The translations under genes were made by a program, and so were the position numbers. From contig CM056389.1 in assembly GCA_029718625.1 (NCBI GenBank), positions 21,795,381 through 21,859,380 of the forward strand: DNA of 64,000 nt, given 5' to 3'. Position 1 is the first letter of the stretch, and every line of letters begins with the position of its first letter. This document shows, piece by piece, positions 22,801 to 34,889 of this stretch. The notes below the pieces were generated by a model that was not told the origin of the DNA, did no database searches, and saw only the letters and a program-made list of their open reading frames with translations. This stretch comes from Synaphobranchus kaupii (Eukaryota > Chordata > Actinopteri > Anguilliformes > Synaphobranchidae).

Positions 22801-24240
22801 CCACAGCAGTTATGCAATAGCTAACATTATGGGACCAGGTATCTCATGGCCATTTGTCAAGCAAAGAAAACATTTTTAATGCAGAATATCATCTGGTTAA
22901 CATCGCATTTTTTCGTTAATGTTAAAAAAAAATATATATATAAATAACTGTGCCATTGGCTACATGTTTTAATCTCATACAAATGCCGACAAAAAAAATT
23001 GTCTGTGTGGAGCCTGCTGTGCTCTTGCAGTCATGTTTGACTCACTGTGGAAACCAAACCTTCAACGCTCGGTTCGGCCAATTTCTTTATTATGTCTTCA
23101 TTCATTTCTTCACTTCAGCTCTTCAGTTTATCCTTTTCACACATAACACAATGTCACCATAAAATTAACTATTAGGAAAATTAAGAATTTACGATAATAC
23201 ATTAAGAATTGATGATAGCCTACTATAAGCAGCAATCCCTTAAGAGATATAAACCGCCAATTCCCCAAACATATCTGTTTCATGGTTAGTCACTTTAAAC
23301 AATTACAATAGCCTCCGAACATGGCTCTACACTACTTTGCAGACAATGTAGCTTACTGCAAAAACTTTTATTTATAGTAATAATAATAAGAATAATCTCT
23401 GGTAGTCTACTTGGTAGTATCTATTGTTTTCTTTCTGGCTAAGATTCCTGGGAAATATGCGTTGTCCAATTAAACTTCTTAGCCATCGTTAGTTTTGCCC
23501 GAGAATCGTCAGTCAGCTGGTAGTCAGGAAGCAGGTGAAAGATAGGCTACTATGAAGCGAATCAACATGCCTTATACATCCATTGCACTACAGAAAACTA
23601 AAATAAACCTAGCTACAATGTTCCGGTACCAAAAGATTTCCCGCAGGTAACGTTAGGCTGCACTACCGGAAAAAAACTGCGATGGAATTGTGCTGTGCTT
23701 ATGAACTCGGCAGCTCGTAGCCCAGACATGGAAGCTTGGAGTTACGCATCCGGCAAGCCAGTCTTGAATAGCCTAATGATAAATGTATTTCTATAGAATA
23801 CTAGGCTAATAGGCCTATTTTAAAACTGTATTTCCATATTTTACTTATGCAAACTATTTCGGCTGTACTAACTATTTAGGCTGTATGTCTTTCTTTCAGC
23901 TACAATGCGTTTGCGTCTAGCCTATTGTGCATGCATGTCTCCATATAGACATGGTTAATTAATTCACATGCTTCTTCATGATCCATAGCTCAGGTGGTGC
24001 TGTTCATTGTATTTTATTAGACATTAAATACAGCTCATCTACAAACTCTTTTAATGTAATTCTGGGCTATCGGTAATAGGAGAAATGTACTCATTCTCAT
24101 CAGTCGAGGGCGTTATGGTTACGCGAATGTCTGCATGCATTTATTTCGAATGCATGTATTCTGTATGCATGTCTCTCTCGATTTCATTATCTTCATGTAT
24201 TATTCATCATTAGTTAGCTACCAAAAATAAGTGATATCTG
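22801..24240. other. No gene seen
   Basis: AT-rich, unassigned. The small frame at 22950-23162 has no family features. No RNA gene is recognised. Confidence 0.4.
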
Positions 24241-24720
24241 ACCAAAAACGTTTTAAACGTAAAAAAAGCCAAGTTACTCACGCATAGCCTACAGATTGCT
24301 GTCTATACGTCCTTAATTCCAACTTGCAAAAACTAGGCCTGCCTTTAAAAGTATTGATATCAAAATGTGGCCAAGTTACAACTAACAATATTGCCTATCG
24401 TAGCTCACACTAAACAAACTTGCTCTATTCCAAAGCAATGCTATCCAAACTTTCCTAAATTATTTAATGCAACTTGGCCCTGTGTTTCTTCATCTTACCC
24501 TCTCAAGACAATGTGGTCAATGAAACTTCATTGTGCCACATCAAACTGTAAAATGAGAATAATTTATAGTGGAAATATTCTGATTCAGATGTGTTGCACT
24601 TAGAAATTAAACAGAAAAAATACTACAATATAGGGCATGTTTGAACAATTGTCTGCATCCACTGCTTTGGGTCTATGAAAAGCAGAGAATGAATAAAATG
24701 TATTATTAATACTTCACATG
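24241..24720 (+). repeat. Olfactory-receptor unit flank, copy II, part B
   Basis: Matches 12515-12807 plus 14671-14830 and the equivalent of copy III. At the join it reads AATGAAACTTCATTGTGCCAC, so it also lacks the solo LTR found in copy I. In copy II this part lies before part A (25733-26420), the opposite of copies I and III, which points to a local rearrangement. Confidence 0.7.
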
Positions 24721-24754
24721 CTAAAATGAAGAAACCCAGGGACAAGTTGGATTA

Positions 24755-24985
24755 ATAATTTAGAAACGTTTGGAGAGGATTGCTTTGGAATAGAGCTAGT
24801 TTATTTAGTGTGAGCTACGATAGGCAATATTGTTAGTTGTAACTTGGCCACATTTTGATATCAATACTTTTAAAGGCAGGTCTAGTTTTTGCAATTTGGA
24901 AGTAAGGATTTATAGACAGCACTCTGTAGGCTATGCGTGAGTAACTTGGCTTTTATAACGTTGAAAACGTTTTTGTTCAGATATA
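24755..24985 (-). repeat. Inverted extra copy of unit flank part B
   Basis: Reverse complement of 24241-24445: CTACGATAGGCAATATTGTT, AACTTGGCCACATTTTGATA, CTATGCGTGAGTAACTTGGC and AACGTTGAAAACGTTTTTG. It makes an inverted repeat with about 310 bases between the arms. Confidence 0.7.
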
Positions 24986-24989
24986 TATA

Positions 24990-25690
24990 TATGGGCCATT
25001 CTACAGAAGTCGTACAAATTGAGGGTTGGAGAAAAGTGTAAATTTGTATTCTTTTTGCTAAATTCGTATAATATATGTGTTACACTTTATCTGAGATACA
25101 TAAATACACATGTAATTGCAATCACATGTAATTTTTTCAGAATAATGATGAATTTACTGACTGCTCCTAAATATGTCACAACCGAAACATGGTGTAAACC
25201 CTGCTTTTGAAATAAAATTACACACCCAATTGATAAGTTTAATTCACCCCTTTGACATTTTTGAAAAAAAATATTGACTGCTGTTGAATGAGAATCAATT
25301 ACCCTGAATTTTTAAATCAAATAAAACATTTTATTAATTAAATATATTGAAAACTCCTTACAAATGTTCTCTATAAAATGGACAGATTTGATCACATGAC
25401 TTTGATAGATTCTTATTTATGAGATTATATATACCCTCACCAGCACAATATCTTGGATATTTGATTGATTAATCATATTATTCAAAATTTTAGCAAAACA
25501 GCAGGTGTTTCGGTTGTGACCACATTGTTGCGGTTGTGACATCTCTTACTGAAACCTGAATTCCAAAAAAGTTGGGACAGTACGTAAAATGCAAATAAAA
25601 GCAGAAAGCAGTGATTTATAAATTTTCTTGTCTATATATTTAATTGAAAATTATATTTAAAAGATATTTAATGTTTTACCTTAGCAACTT
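24990..25690. other. Two fish repeat fragments, no gene
   Basis: Begins GGGCCATTCTACAGAAGTCG and contains two GGTTGTGAC words (25515 and 25532), resembling a known fish repeat. From 25553 it carries ATTCCAAAAAAGTTGGGACA and AATAAAAGCAGAAAGCA, a piece of another palindromic fish MITE. The family names are not certain. Confidence 0.4.
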
Positions 25691-25732
25691 CATTGATTTT
25701 TGTAAATATACGCTAATTCCGAATTAGAATTT

Positions 25733-26420
25733 TCTAGACTTTAGGTTATTAAAAATATGTGGGCTCATTCTTTTAGCTCTGCAGTAGCTAACAATAAGCC
25801 GATTGATTGTTCGGCTCCAACACCAATGAACATGTTTCGTTAGAATGGGCGCAGGAATAATACAAAATTTTAGCATATATTTGAATGTTATATTATAGGC
25901 TAATGCGTAAATTCCGATATTACCCAAAAGGACATCATCACGTGCACTGCTCACAAATGTGAGTGATGCTTGGAGTAACAAAACTCATTGGTTCCTAAAA
26001 GACACATTTCTGCAGCACGCAAGTTTCTCTGAATGTCGGCTATTGATTGAGTTTAGGGGAACAGTTTATAAATAATTAAAATTTTGAATTAAATATGCGT
26101 TTAAACATTCCATATTGACAAATTGCTATGTGCTCTAAAAGTACACTGTACTCCAAATTAAGCCAATCAACTGGTCCGGACAATTATATCTGGATTCTCA
26201 GTGTAGTATCATTGTTATACGGGAACTGGAATTATAAGTCAAAGCCGTTGGGTTCGATCCCAGCTGGGCTGCTGACTCCTAGCACTGAAAAGGTATGGTT
26301 ATTCCATGTCATTTCACACAAAAGTGGATTTTGACACCCGCCATTTCAGATTGTTCTGAAATGTTTCCTGTAGTTAGAAACAGAAAAGTATTCATGTAAC
26401 ATTATTTTGTAGAAATCCTA
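25733..26420 (+). repeat. Olfactory-receptor unit flank, copy II, part A
   Basis: Matches 11765-12500 and 37197-37930: TTTTAGCTCTGCA, AATGTGAGTGATGCTTGGAG, a SINE remnant (GGGTTCGATCCCAGCTGGG at about 26250) and CATGTCATTTCACACAAAA. It leads directly into receptor 2. Confidence 0.75.
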
Positions 26421-26670
26421 CCCAGATTGAACGTTTTATCTTGGTATGATTCACATAATATTCTGGAAATAAAGTATCGAACATTTTATTTGTATCAAAT
26501 TGCTTCCTGATAACAATTAAGACAAGATAAATCCAAATAAATGGTCAAAATACACCCACTGTGAATTTTCACATGATTGTATGTTTTCATTGTTTGCCAT
26601 TTGTCCATTTCTCTCTCAGGGAAAGCAGAAAAGCAGAAAACGCGGAGGTCCTGAACGCCGCACAAGTGCA

Positions 26671-27669
26671 ATGGGAATTCTCGCCACTTCAACCACAAAC
26701 AACTCCATCATTAGACCAGTGGGATTTTACGTTATCGGATTTACGTTTTTAAAGTTTGCTGATTTATATTTAATTTTCCTCAGCTTCATTTATATTGTAA
26801 CGCTTTTGTGCAACTCTTTTATCATTTGCATTATATGGATAGATCGTCGCCTACACACTCCAAAGTACATTGCGGTGGCTAATTTAGGGTTTGTCGACAT
26901 GCTGTCCAGTGCAAGCTTTATTCCTAGTGCGATAAAGACGTTTGTCACGAAAGATACCTTTATGTCCTACAACGCATGTTTGACACAGATTTTTTTTTTT
27001 TTTTACACTTTTGTATCACTACAGTAATTTTCCCTCAGTGTACTTGCCTATGACAGGCTAATTGCGATATGTTTCCCACTGAGGCATAATTCTATCAACA
27101 CTCCCAGAAGCATGATTAGTATTTTAGCGATTGTTTGGTCGTTTTGTGTAAGCGTCATTATGTTCTTGGTAGTTCTCCTGACAAATCTGTCTTTTTGTGG
27201 TTCACTCATTGTGTACAACTTTCACTGTGAGTACATAGCCGTGTATAGTCATTCGTGCAATGATACCACTCTGCAGTGGGCCACGGCCTCATCAGTATAG
27301 TGAATTTGTTTGGGCCGCTTTGTGTAATCGTCATGTCATTCGCCTCTATTTTGAGAGCAGTGTTTAGAATGAAAAGTGTGGAGAGCAGGTACGAAGCACT
27401 TGCAATGTGCAGAGAGCATCTCTTCCTAGTGGTGATTTTCTATGTGCCAATTATAACACAGTACATCACTGAACTTTTCGCATTCGTCATCGAGCAAGAT
27501 ATCAAAATGCTTAACTCATCGTTCGCCTCATGCATCCCGTCCTGTCTGAACCCGATTGTGTATTCCCTGGCAACCAAAGAAATCCGAAACAATACTGGCT
27601 CGACTCCAGAAAATCAAGGTATCTGTGTGGGCAGGGCAAAGGTTGCAGTAAAGGTTACATTTTCTAATT
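26671..27669 (+). pseudogene. Odorant receptor pseudogene 2
   Basis: Paralogue of receptor 1 with the same MGIL start and spliced leader (acceptor AG at 26618-26619). Reading frame 1 runs to a TAA at 27025-27027 in the TM3 region, next to a poly-T run. The same frame continues with [14 protein letters not shown] until about 27290, where a loss of about four bases shifts the frame and gives TAG at 27298-27300. The remaining frame (to 27669) keeps TM5-TM7 with [16 protein letters not shown], followed by another small indel near 27590 that replaces the tail. With at least three lesions it cannot make a receptor. Substitutions relative to receptor 1 are scattered along its length, so the duplication is not fresh. 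Confidence 0.93.
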
Positions 27670-28010
27670 AATAACATCCATTTAATTTTAGGCCTTTAGG
27701 TCTCAATTGCGCATGTCTATGTGAACTCCAAGGTCATGATGTTGAATAGAATTTTATTGGAAATAAATTTACTGCTCAAAACATTCCTGCACCTTTGCCC
27801 ACCCTGCACCTTTTGCCCTATTCTACTCCCTGTCCCATGAAGACACAGTAGTGTTGTGTGAATTAAACTCTAACAAAGTTTATTCTAGTAGGAATCACAA
27901 ATCTAGTAGGGGTCACAAATACTCTATTAGAGTTGAATTAACATCAAGCATCTTACAGTGCATTATTTTCAGAATATGCGCAGTTTGTGATCTAGATCTA
28001 CCTCAGACCC
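27670..28010 (+). repeat. Conserved 3' flank of receptor 2
   Basis: Aligns to 21060-21700 with TTAATTTTAGGCC, CCAAGGTCATGA, AACTCTAACAAAGTTTATT and TTTTCAGAATATGCGCAG, but without the extra middle sequence of the first copy. Confidence 0.65.
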
Positions 28011-28169
28011 TTAATGACTTACAGCCATAAGAAATAACATATCAAGAGATATGTTAACTTTTGTTGTTGGGTCACAGACATCAGTAAGTCATGGCATGCA
28101 AAGGATATGCAACCAAATATTAAATATGATGACTTTATTCTATATATAAATGCAGGGGTGGCCTAAAAT

Positions 28170-28433
28170 AATGCCTCCCTGGTCTTGACTCCTGTCTGTG
28201 TTCTCGCGACCCTGATTGTGGATTCTGTTTTTGTGCCTCTTCTGTGCTTTCCCGGTTCCGACCCCTGCCTGTTCTTTGACTACTCTTTGGACTGTGTTTT
28301 TGTACCGTTGCCTGTCTCCCCGGTTTTCGACCCTGCCTGTTGCACTACGGATTGCTGCCTTGTCCCTTTATTAAACTTTTTTTTGTACTTCCTGCCTGCC
28401 TGCTACTGGGTCCTGTTTCCACCAACCCGTACA
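28170..28433 (+). repeat. 5' LTR remnant (R-U5 part) of a small LTR element
   Basis: Matches the end of the LTRs at 30362-30614 and 49343-50162: CCTCCCTGGTCTTGACTCCT, TGTTCTCGCGACCCTG, TTCCCGGTTCCGACCCCTGC, TGTCTCCCCGGTTTTCGACC, GGATTGCTGCCTTG and ATTAAACTT. It ends CCCGTACA. The upstream part of the LTR (U3, promoter) is missing, so it is truncated. Confidence 0.75.
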
Positions 28434-28839
28434 GAAGGAACTCGCCAGTGGGGACCCAGCGGGCAGTCACCAGAGTCATGGCGACTCAGTATTTTTTTGA
28501 AGACCCCTTTTTTAACAACTACAACTATGAGGAATACCTCATGGGTATCTGGGGGCAGAACCCAGAGTTCACCCGCCGGCATGCCGACCTCCCACTCCGT
28601 TAGGCTCGGAGTCTTAGCCCTTCAGCCGGCCAGCCCTGAGCCTACTTCCCCTTCAATCACCCAACCCCAACCGTCACCCTTCGAAGGGACAAGCCTGGTC
28701 CTGTGTCCGGGTAACTATGGGCCCAGGCGAAAACGAGGGGATCCTGGTTCCCGGCTCCGTCGACGGACTCAGCTACCCGTCGACGAAGGATCCATTTTCC
28801 ACCCGTCCATGTTCGCCAACACCCCGCCACGTTCCTGCC

Positions 28840-29010
28840 CTCCTGTCCCACCACGTTCCAACCCTCCTGTCCCGCCACGTTCCAGCCCTCTTGTCCCATC
28901 CCATTCCAGCCTTCCTGTCCCGTCCCGTTCCAGCCTTCCTGTCACGTCCCATTCCAGCCCTCCTGTCCCATCCCGTTCCAGCCCTCCTGTCCCGTCCCGT
29001 TCCAGCCCCC
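28840..29010 (+). repeat. 24-base tandem repeat (Pro/Ser-rich frame)
   Basis: About seven imperfect copies of a unit like CCTCCTGTCCCGTCCCGTTC + CAGC. Because 24 is a multiple of three, one frame reads PVPSRSSP-type octapeptides with variants. Confidence 0.85.
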
Positions 29011-29019
29011 CGTCCAGCT

Positions 29020-29393
29020 GCAGAGCCAGCTAGCTGCCTGTCCTGAGCTGCAGAGCCAGCTAGCCGCCTGTCCTAAGCTGCAGAGCCAGCTACCTGCCTG
29101 TCCTGAGCTGCAGAGCCAGCTACACACCTGTCCTGAGCTGCAGAGCCAGCTACCCGCCTGTCCTGAGCTGCAGAGCCAGCTACCCGCCTGTCCTGAGCTG
29201 CAGAGCCAGCTAGCCGCCTGTCCTGAGCTGCAGAGCCAGCTAGCCACCTGTCCTAAGCTGCAGAGCCAGCTACCTGCCTGTCCTGAGCTGCAGAGCCAGC
29301 TACACGCCTGTCCTGAGCTGCAGAGCCAGCTACCCGCCTGTCCTGAGCTGCAGAGCCAGCTACCCGCCTGTCCTGAGCTGCAGAGCCAACAGC
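29020..29393 (+). repeat. 30-base tandem repeat, about 12 copies
   Basis: The unit contains TGAGCTGCAGAGCCAGCTA + SCCGCCTGTCC and repeats with a few substitutions (GCC/CCC/CAC, GAG/AAG). The period is a multiple of three, which keeps frames open on the minus strand; the 163-residue minus-strand frame (28942-29433) is a by-product. There are no spacers, so it is not a CRISPR array. Confidence 0.9.
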
Positions 29394-29679
29394 CGCCTCC
29401 TGTCCCTGGGCCGCCTAGCCTGCGGCCGCTCATTCACCGCTGGCCTCCAGGGCGATGCGGCCCGTGCCGCCGCCGGCCTCCAGAGCGGTCCAGCCCGCGC
29501 CGCCACCCTCCAGAGCTGTCCTTTCTGTTCCGGCCTTTATTTCCCCTCTCCGGACCCCCTCCACCCACCCTGCTCGGCATTCCGGACATTTTGAACTTTC
29601 CAGTTTTCACCCCTATTCCTTTTCACCCTTCTGAACCATTCCCTCCTTACCAGCAACCCGTTTATCTCTGTATTTCCTC

Positions 29680-30614
29680 TGTCATGCGCTTCCTTCATTA
29701 CTAATTACTTAATTGTAAATAATACTAATTAACTAACTACAACTAACATCTTATAATTAGGGTCTACTAATCTACTAATGAATAACTTGTATATAATACT
29801 AATTTATTAATCTACTAACGCCATAGAATCAGGGTTTTCTACTAATCTAGTAACTTACTAACTTCATCTTCTTTCCTCACTGCAGCTGTCTCTCTTTCTG
29901 CCTGTTCTATCACTAATTATCTTTCTTTGGTTCCTCTATTAACTACAGCTGACTCTTGTTTCCGCTTTCCTATTCCTTATATGCACTTGTCTTATTGGAG
30001 TCCATGTCTTGTTATCTCTATGTATTTGGTTCCGGTCCAGTCTGTGTCTTACGTTCTCCCTCGTTATTGTATTATCAGCTTCCCTTATCGTTTCATTGTG
30101 CTCACCTGTGAGCAATTTCCCTGCCCCACCTCTGCACGCCTGTTCCCCATTTTGTCTGTCTTCCTCTGTGTATATATACCGTTTCTCAGTCTTTCTTCGC
30201 GAGGTCCTCACCGTTAGTTTGTGTTATACGTTTTTTTCTGAGTACCTTCCGAGTTGTCTTTGTTTCCTGAGTATCTGTTTCTGAGTTTTTGTTTTCCCTT
30301 GTCCTTCTGTTATTTTATTTTTGTATTTTGTCTTCGTTTTGTTTTCTTTTTGTTCCCCTTAACGCCTCCCTGGTTTTTACTCCTGTCTGTGTTCTCGCAA
30401 CCCTGATTGTGGATTCTGTTTTTGTGCTTTCCCGGTTCCGACCCCTGCCTGTTCTTTGACTACTCTTTTGGACTGTGTTTTTGTACCATTGCCTGTCTCC
30501 CCGGTTTTCGACCCTGCCTGTTGCTCTACGGATTGCTGCCTTGTCCCTTTATTAAACTTAGTTTTTTTTGTACTTCCTGCCTGCTACTGGGTCCTGTTTC
30601 CACCAACCCCTACA
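29680..30614 (+). repeat. 3' LTR of the small LTR element
   Basis: The start is uncertain (TGTCATGCG at 29680 is the best TG); the end is CCCCTACA at 30614. Same order of blocks as the LTR at 40536-50162: ATACTAA-type ladder, CTGCAGCTGTC, CTCACCTGTGAGCAAT, CTCTGTGTATATATACCGTT (TATA box at 30170-30180), TTCTTCGCGAG, then R-U5 as in the 5' remnant with ATTAAACTTAG near 30551. Several short frames across it are chance. Confidence 0.7.
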
Positions 30615-30699
30615 ACTGTATGTGTAAAAAAGGATGCAATTGCTACACAATTCACCTGATATGGATGTAAAAACCCTCAAATTAAAGCTGAAAGTCTGA

Positions 30700-31890
30700 A
30701 ATGAACATTTCCATAAATATGTCGTGTTTGTTTTCTGCAGTGGTTGTGTTAAATTATTTCCACAAAACATGCAATGCATGCAACCTTTGCATGCCACTGT
30801 AAAACGCTAATTGAAACAGTATAGAAACTGCCAGATGACTGGCCATAATAACATTACATTGTCAATTTTATTGCAGACAAATTTGGGCACTCAGTATTAA
30901 GTGGTTTGCTTTTCTTAAATGGGGGGTGGGGTGGTAGTAATACAGTGGAGAAATCTACATTTGGTTTTTAGAAGTCATGAATCTGGCCTGAAAACTATTC
31001 TAAGTCACAGAGGTGTACTACTCTTCCCCCAGGAAGTGGGGTCAGGAGGTGTGACCAAGTCCATCCCCATCACGCTTACATTACAGGAAAAGCAGCATAT
31101 AAGGCTGAACTCTGCCTGTAGATCTGCATGTCAATGCAGCTCCCTGTTAAATCACTGCATGCCAAAAACTGGTTCATACAACATATTGTTCATGACTGGG
31201 TAGGTAACAATATTCTTCGCAAAGTGCAGCATACCCTCCTGAAGGCAAAATGCAGCACTTTGAAAAGATGAATATTGATTATCCACATAATAAATGTGGA
31301 TTATGTGAATACAAATTTCAGCTGAAATTAATTCATTTTTTGGGTGAATATTCTCTTTTTTTTTTTTTTTAATCTGACCTAACTGATAATAGCACACTTA
31401 CTCAGAATGAACTGATTCGGAGAAATGCTAAAGAATCTATTGCATTAAATGTAAAATAAAATAAAAAAAACTCTATAAATATAAACAAATAAAAAAATAA
31501 AATAAAATACACTTAAATTTGTTTATGTGGTTCCTATAAGTGTGACGGCAACATTACATTTCCAGTTTACACAGCAATGTACTGCAATGTACACTGCACT
31601 GCAATGGCTTATGTTTGTCTATATAACTACGTGCTGCTATTTTGTAAAGGTCTGTCTACAGACTAACCTGTAAGGCATTAACATTGTTCAAAAAAAGAAA
31701 AAAACATTCTTTTTAGCTTTTAAATATTATTGCATTACAAGCTCATATCAGTGCCTTACATATTTTCACATTTAGAAGTAGTTCCTATGGGACTGTAAAA
31801 TATTCCAATTAGGCTACTGGTTACAATTTGGGCCATAATTTGAAAAGAGTTAATTATGAAATTAATCTTTCAAGTTTGTAATTTGTAATG
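30700..31890. other. No gene seen
   Basis: AT-rich with A-runs and T-runs (31358-31370). No family motifs occur in small frames at 30919-31203 and 31152-31397. Confidence 0.4.
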
Positions 31891-31894
31891 ACAT

Positions 31895-32145
31895 TGTGAC
31901 TGCAGAGCACGAAGATAATGAGCAAGAAAGCAAAACAGGCACCATGAGCTCTATTCTGTCTTCAAATGCAACTATTGTTAGTTTGTTTTACAGATTTTAC
32001 GGTACTCAACAGTTACTTCTCAATTCAATTCAATTACATTTTATTTGTACAGCGCTTTTTACAGAGAACTGTCACAAAGATGCTGTAGAGAGAAACAAGA
32101 AGGAAAATTGGGCAAAAACCAAGCCTGACAACAAAGAAGAGTAAC
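31895..32145. repeat. Short duplicated block and fish LINE/SINE tail
   Basis: 31895-31985 (TGACTGCAGAGCACGAAGAT, CACCATGAGCTCTATTCTGT, CAAATGCAACTATTG) matches 56018-56095. From 32020, CAATTCAATTCAATTACATT then TTTATTTGTACAGCGCTTTT is the well-known tail of a fish retroposon in reverse orientation. Confidence 0.55.
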
Positions 32146-34299
32146 AAGTTGTAATGGCCATGTTCGCTCCGCCGCCGTACTTCCACAGAGAATATAGGTC
32201 AGCACAAAGTAAAGGATTCAATGATAGTTTGACTTCAAAAATGATGGAATAAACACTCAAATTAACCCCGATAGACTGTCGTCGTATTTTATTTGCTTTG
32301 GGTGCACTGTGGAGTGTTTAAGTGTGTTTGGTAGTGGATGCTACCGGTTACCATAGAGTTGCGCTAGCATTAGCAACGTGTGTATGCCCACAAGAAGGAC
32401 AGCATGGAATCAGCTGAAAATGGTCTCCATCAATCAACAACATCATGGGTAAGTCATAAATGAGACATTATGTCCAAAATTACGAACTAACCCTTTAAAG
32501 TCATCCTTGCTGGCTGGCAATATAAGCTAGCTGGCTAGCTAGCTACTGTGATTTCCTAGCTGACGTTACTAACGTTAGCCAGCTGCTCCAACTAGAACCC
32601 TAACCGGACATTTCTACGCCTGGATAATTTTTTTTAGGTCCCAAAAATTAAGAAAATGTGCAGGGAATATAGCCAAAGTGTTAGCGGTAGGCCTATGTTT
32701 GTACTGACTCAATACAGGGATGTTTAAAATAAAACAAGTAATTTATCGGAAAAGAATACGGAGTCTGCGTTTGTAAATGTTTTCAATGTTTGTGATTAGG
32801 TTACAGGATGATGATGAAAGTTAATGCCAGCTATGATGTAATGTAGGCTACTGTGCTTTATCTAGCATGTGAACGGGGTTTCATGCTGTGGAAAACAATG
32901 ACAGACTGCTCTGTCACAGTCGAGTTAATTAGTGGTTAGCCAAAAAGACGGTGGTGGTTTGCTCATTTAAGACTATGGGGTCAGCTCGCTACTTTTTTGC
33001 AATATTGTCTGCCGTTAACTAGGCTATACACATAGGTTTGGGAGGAGAGAGGAAGACATATCACTGCCAATATTTTCATATGAATTGGTACCCGACAGTA
33101 GCCTATATGTTTGTGAGACTTGACATTTGACTACGCGAGACTAGGTGGTCCAGCAGTGTGTCTCCACGAAGTTGAAATAAAGCATATGCCTATGATTTCA
33201 GCGCTTGCTGTGAACATTATCATGTGTGCAAACCAACCAAAATACAACAGCCTAATAATAATAATAATAACAATATTTTTAAGTTATTATTATTACTATT
33301 ATTTTAATTATTATCGATACGTGTATGGTTAAACGCATAAAATCTATGTGCAGTTTAAACAAACATTGTGTAGCTAATAATAGTTGATACACAAAAGGCA
33401 GGAGGCTTGTACTGACGGCTGTACTGACGGTTTTATTTCAACTCCATTGAAATAAAAACAATAAAACAAATATTAGGCTATGCAATACTGAAATTATAAC
33501 ATTAACATTTCTGTAAACTATTAAAACCGAAAGAAAAAGATGTGAAATGGCTATAGGCCTACATCAGTTTTATATCATGTGACAATGGTCACGTAGGGGA
33601 TACGTTTGTAGAAAAAAAACAAAAACAGATGAGAATATTTGAGGGCGTTCACTGGGTGGAGCTCACAAGCTCGTTCATGTGCGCATGATTTTGAGTATGA
33701 TTTCTGATTTATAAATAGGTCATGCATAGGAACATTTATTTATTTGTGCCTATGGACATTTTATAAATCAGTCGTAGGAACATTTTAGGAAACGATCATA
33801 CGCTCACATTTAAAATGAATTCCAAGATGAATTTATAAATGAGGCCCCTGGTGTTTACATTTTCACCTACCAGCTCTCGTGTTTAGAAAGAAAAAGTATA
33901 TATTTTTTTCTTGTTTATATATTCTAAAAAAAAATGAAGCATACATATTTAACGTATGACTAAATTTAATGGGAAAAAAAATTTATCAGGGTCTGAAAGG
34001 AGAGGACAGATTTAACACAACAAGAATGGTGTGGCGTATAGGCTCTAGATTTAACACCCTAGTAGGGTGTTTATGTGAGTCCCTGGTACTCAAAAATGTG
34101 CTATTAAATGAGCTATTAAACTGAATTGAAAATAAATAGAAATATTGCATCTCCAGTTCAATACCAATTACTATTAGGTAAATAATTGAAAATCTGAAAT
34201 TAAAAAAATTAAAAAAAGAAATTAATTAATTAATTAATGTTTTTCTAATGCACAAGGAGTCTGTACACACATACGCTTTAGTTTTAGCTGTTATATAGT
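32146..34299. other. No gene seen; repeat debris
   Basis: Contains GCTAGCTGGCTAGCTAGCTA (32528 on), a (TAA)n run near 33254-33270, and an end typical of a fish DNA repeat at 33826-33850 (TTTATAAATGAGGCCCCTGG). The interior shows no gene. Confidence 0.4.
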
Positions 34300-34302
34300 C
34301 TA

Positions 34303-34585
34303 CACTACATGGCCAAAAGTATCCCTTTGGTCTGGGGCTGTTTTTCCTTGTTTGGGCTAGGCCCATTAGTATGGAATACCTAGATTGCCACAATGATAAT
34401 ATAAACAAATGTGGAAATATAAAAATGAACAAATAGAATAATCACAATTACATTCTCGACAATTCTGGATTTCCAACTTTGTGGCGACAGTATGAGGAAG
34501 TCCCTTTTCTGTTTCAGCATGACAATGCCCTCATGCACAAAGAGAGGTCCATACAGAAATGGTTTGTGGAGATCGTGTGTAAGAA
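34303..34585 (+). pseudogene. Deletion derivative of a Tc1-like transposon
   Basis: A TIR-like start ACACTACATGGCCAAAAGTA jumps at once into transposase interior (GGTCTGGGGCTGTTTTTCCT, then GTTTGGGCTAGGCCCATTAG) and, after a gap, to TTCCAACTTTGTGGCGACAG and CAGCATGACAATGCCCTCAT (around the second catalytic D). It is the same family as 5589-5682 and 55262-55402. The 3' end is missing. Confidence 0.7.
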
Positions 34586-34889
34586 CTTGATTGATTTAAT
34601 AGCAGTGTAAGAACTTGATTGATTTAATAATAATAGTTTCGGCTCCACAGCCTTCATCAGCATGATGCATCATGATACACTGGAGAGTGCTGGCCGTTTT
34701 CTTTTCTTATTATATGTACCCTGGGCTACAGCACCCGTAAGCTCAATTATAAGTCTTAAGACGCATTCACACTATAAGCACACTAACGGTGTTGCGCAAA
34801 ACTCGCCATTGATTTCAATGGAGAGACATTTTGCGCTGTCCAGAGTCGCTGCGCTCTCATAAGCCCGCCACGTGTTCTCACGGAACTGT

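Larger units (their letters stand above)
28434..29679 (+). mobile_element. Internal region of a small, nonautonomous LTR element
   Basis: Lies between two LTR copies. A short frame opens at 28478 (MATQYFFEDPFF..., 41 codons, stop at 28603) just where gag would begin. A longer frame out of phase (to 29033) is proline/serine rich. Two tandem arrays follow, then GC-rich CCGCCGCCGGCCTCCAGAG repeats to about 29520. No protease, RT or integrase is present. This fits a nonautonomous gypsy-type derivative dependent on another element. No clear tRNA primer site is seen. Confidence 0.6.

Noticed and set aside
29020..29393. CRISPR-like array of 30-base repeats
   Set aside because: The repeats are head to tail without spacers, inside a vertebrate LTR element.
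28942..29433. 163-residue minus-strand frame of Cys-Trp-rich decapeptides
   Set aside because: It is the complement of the 30-base tandem array. The period keeps any frame open, and there is no start context or family.
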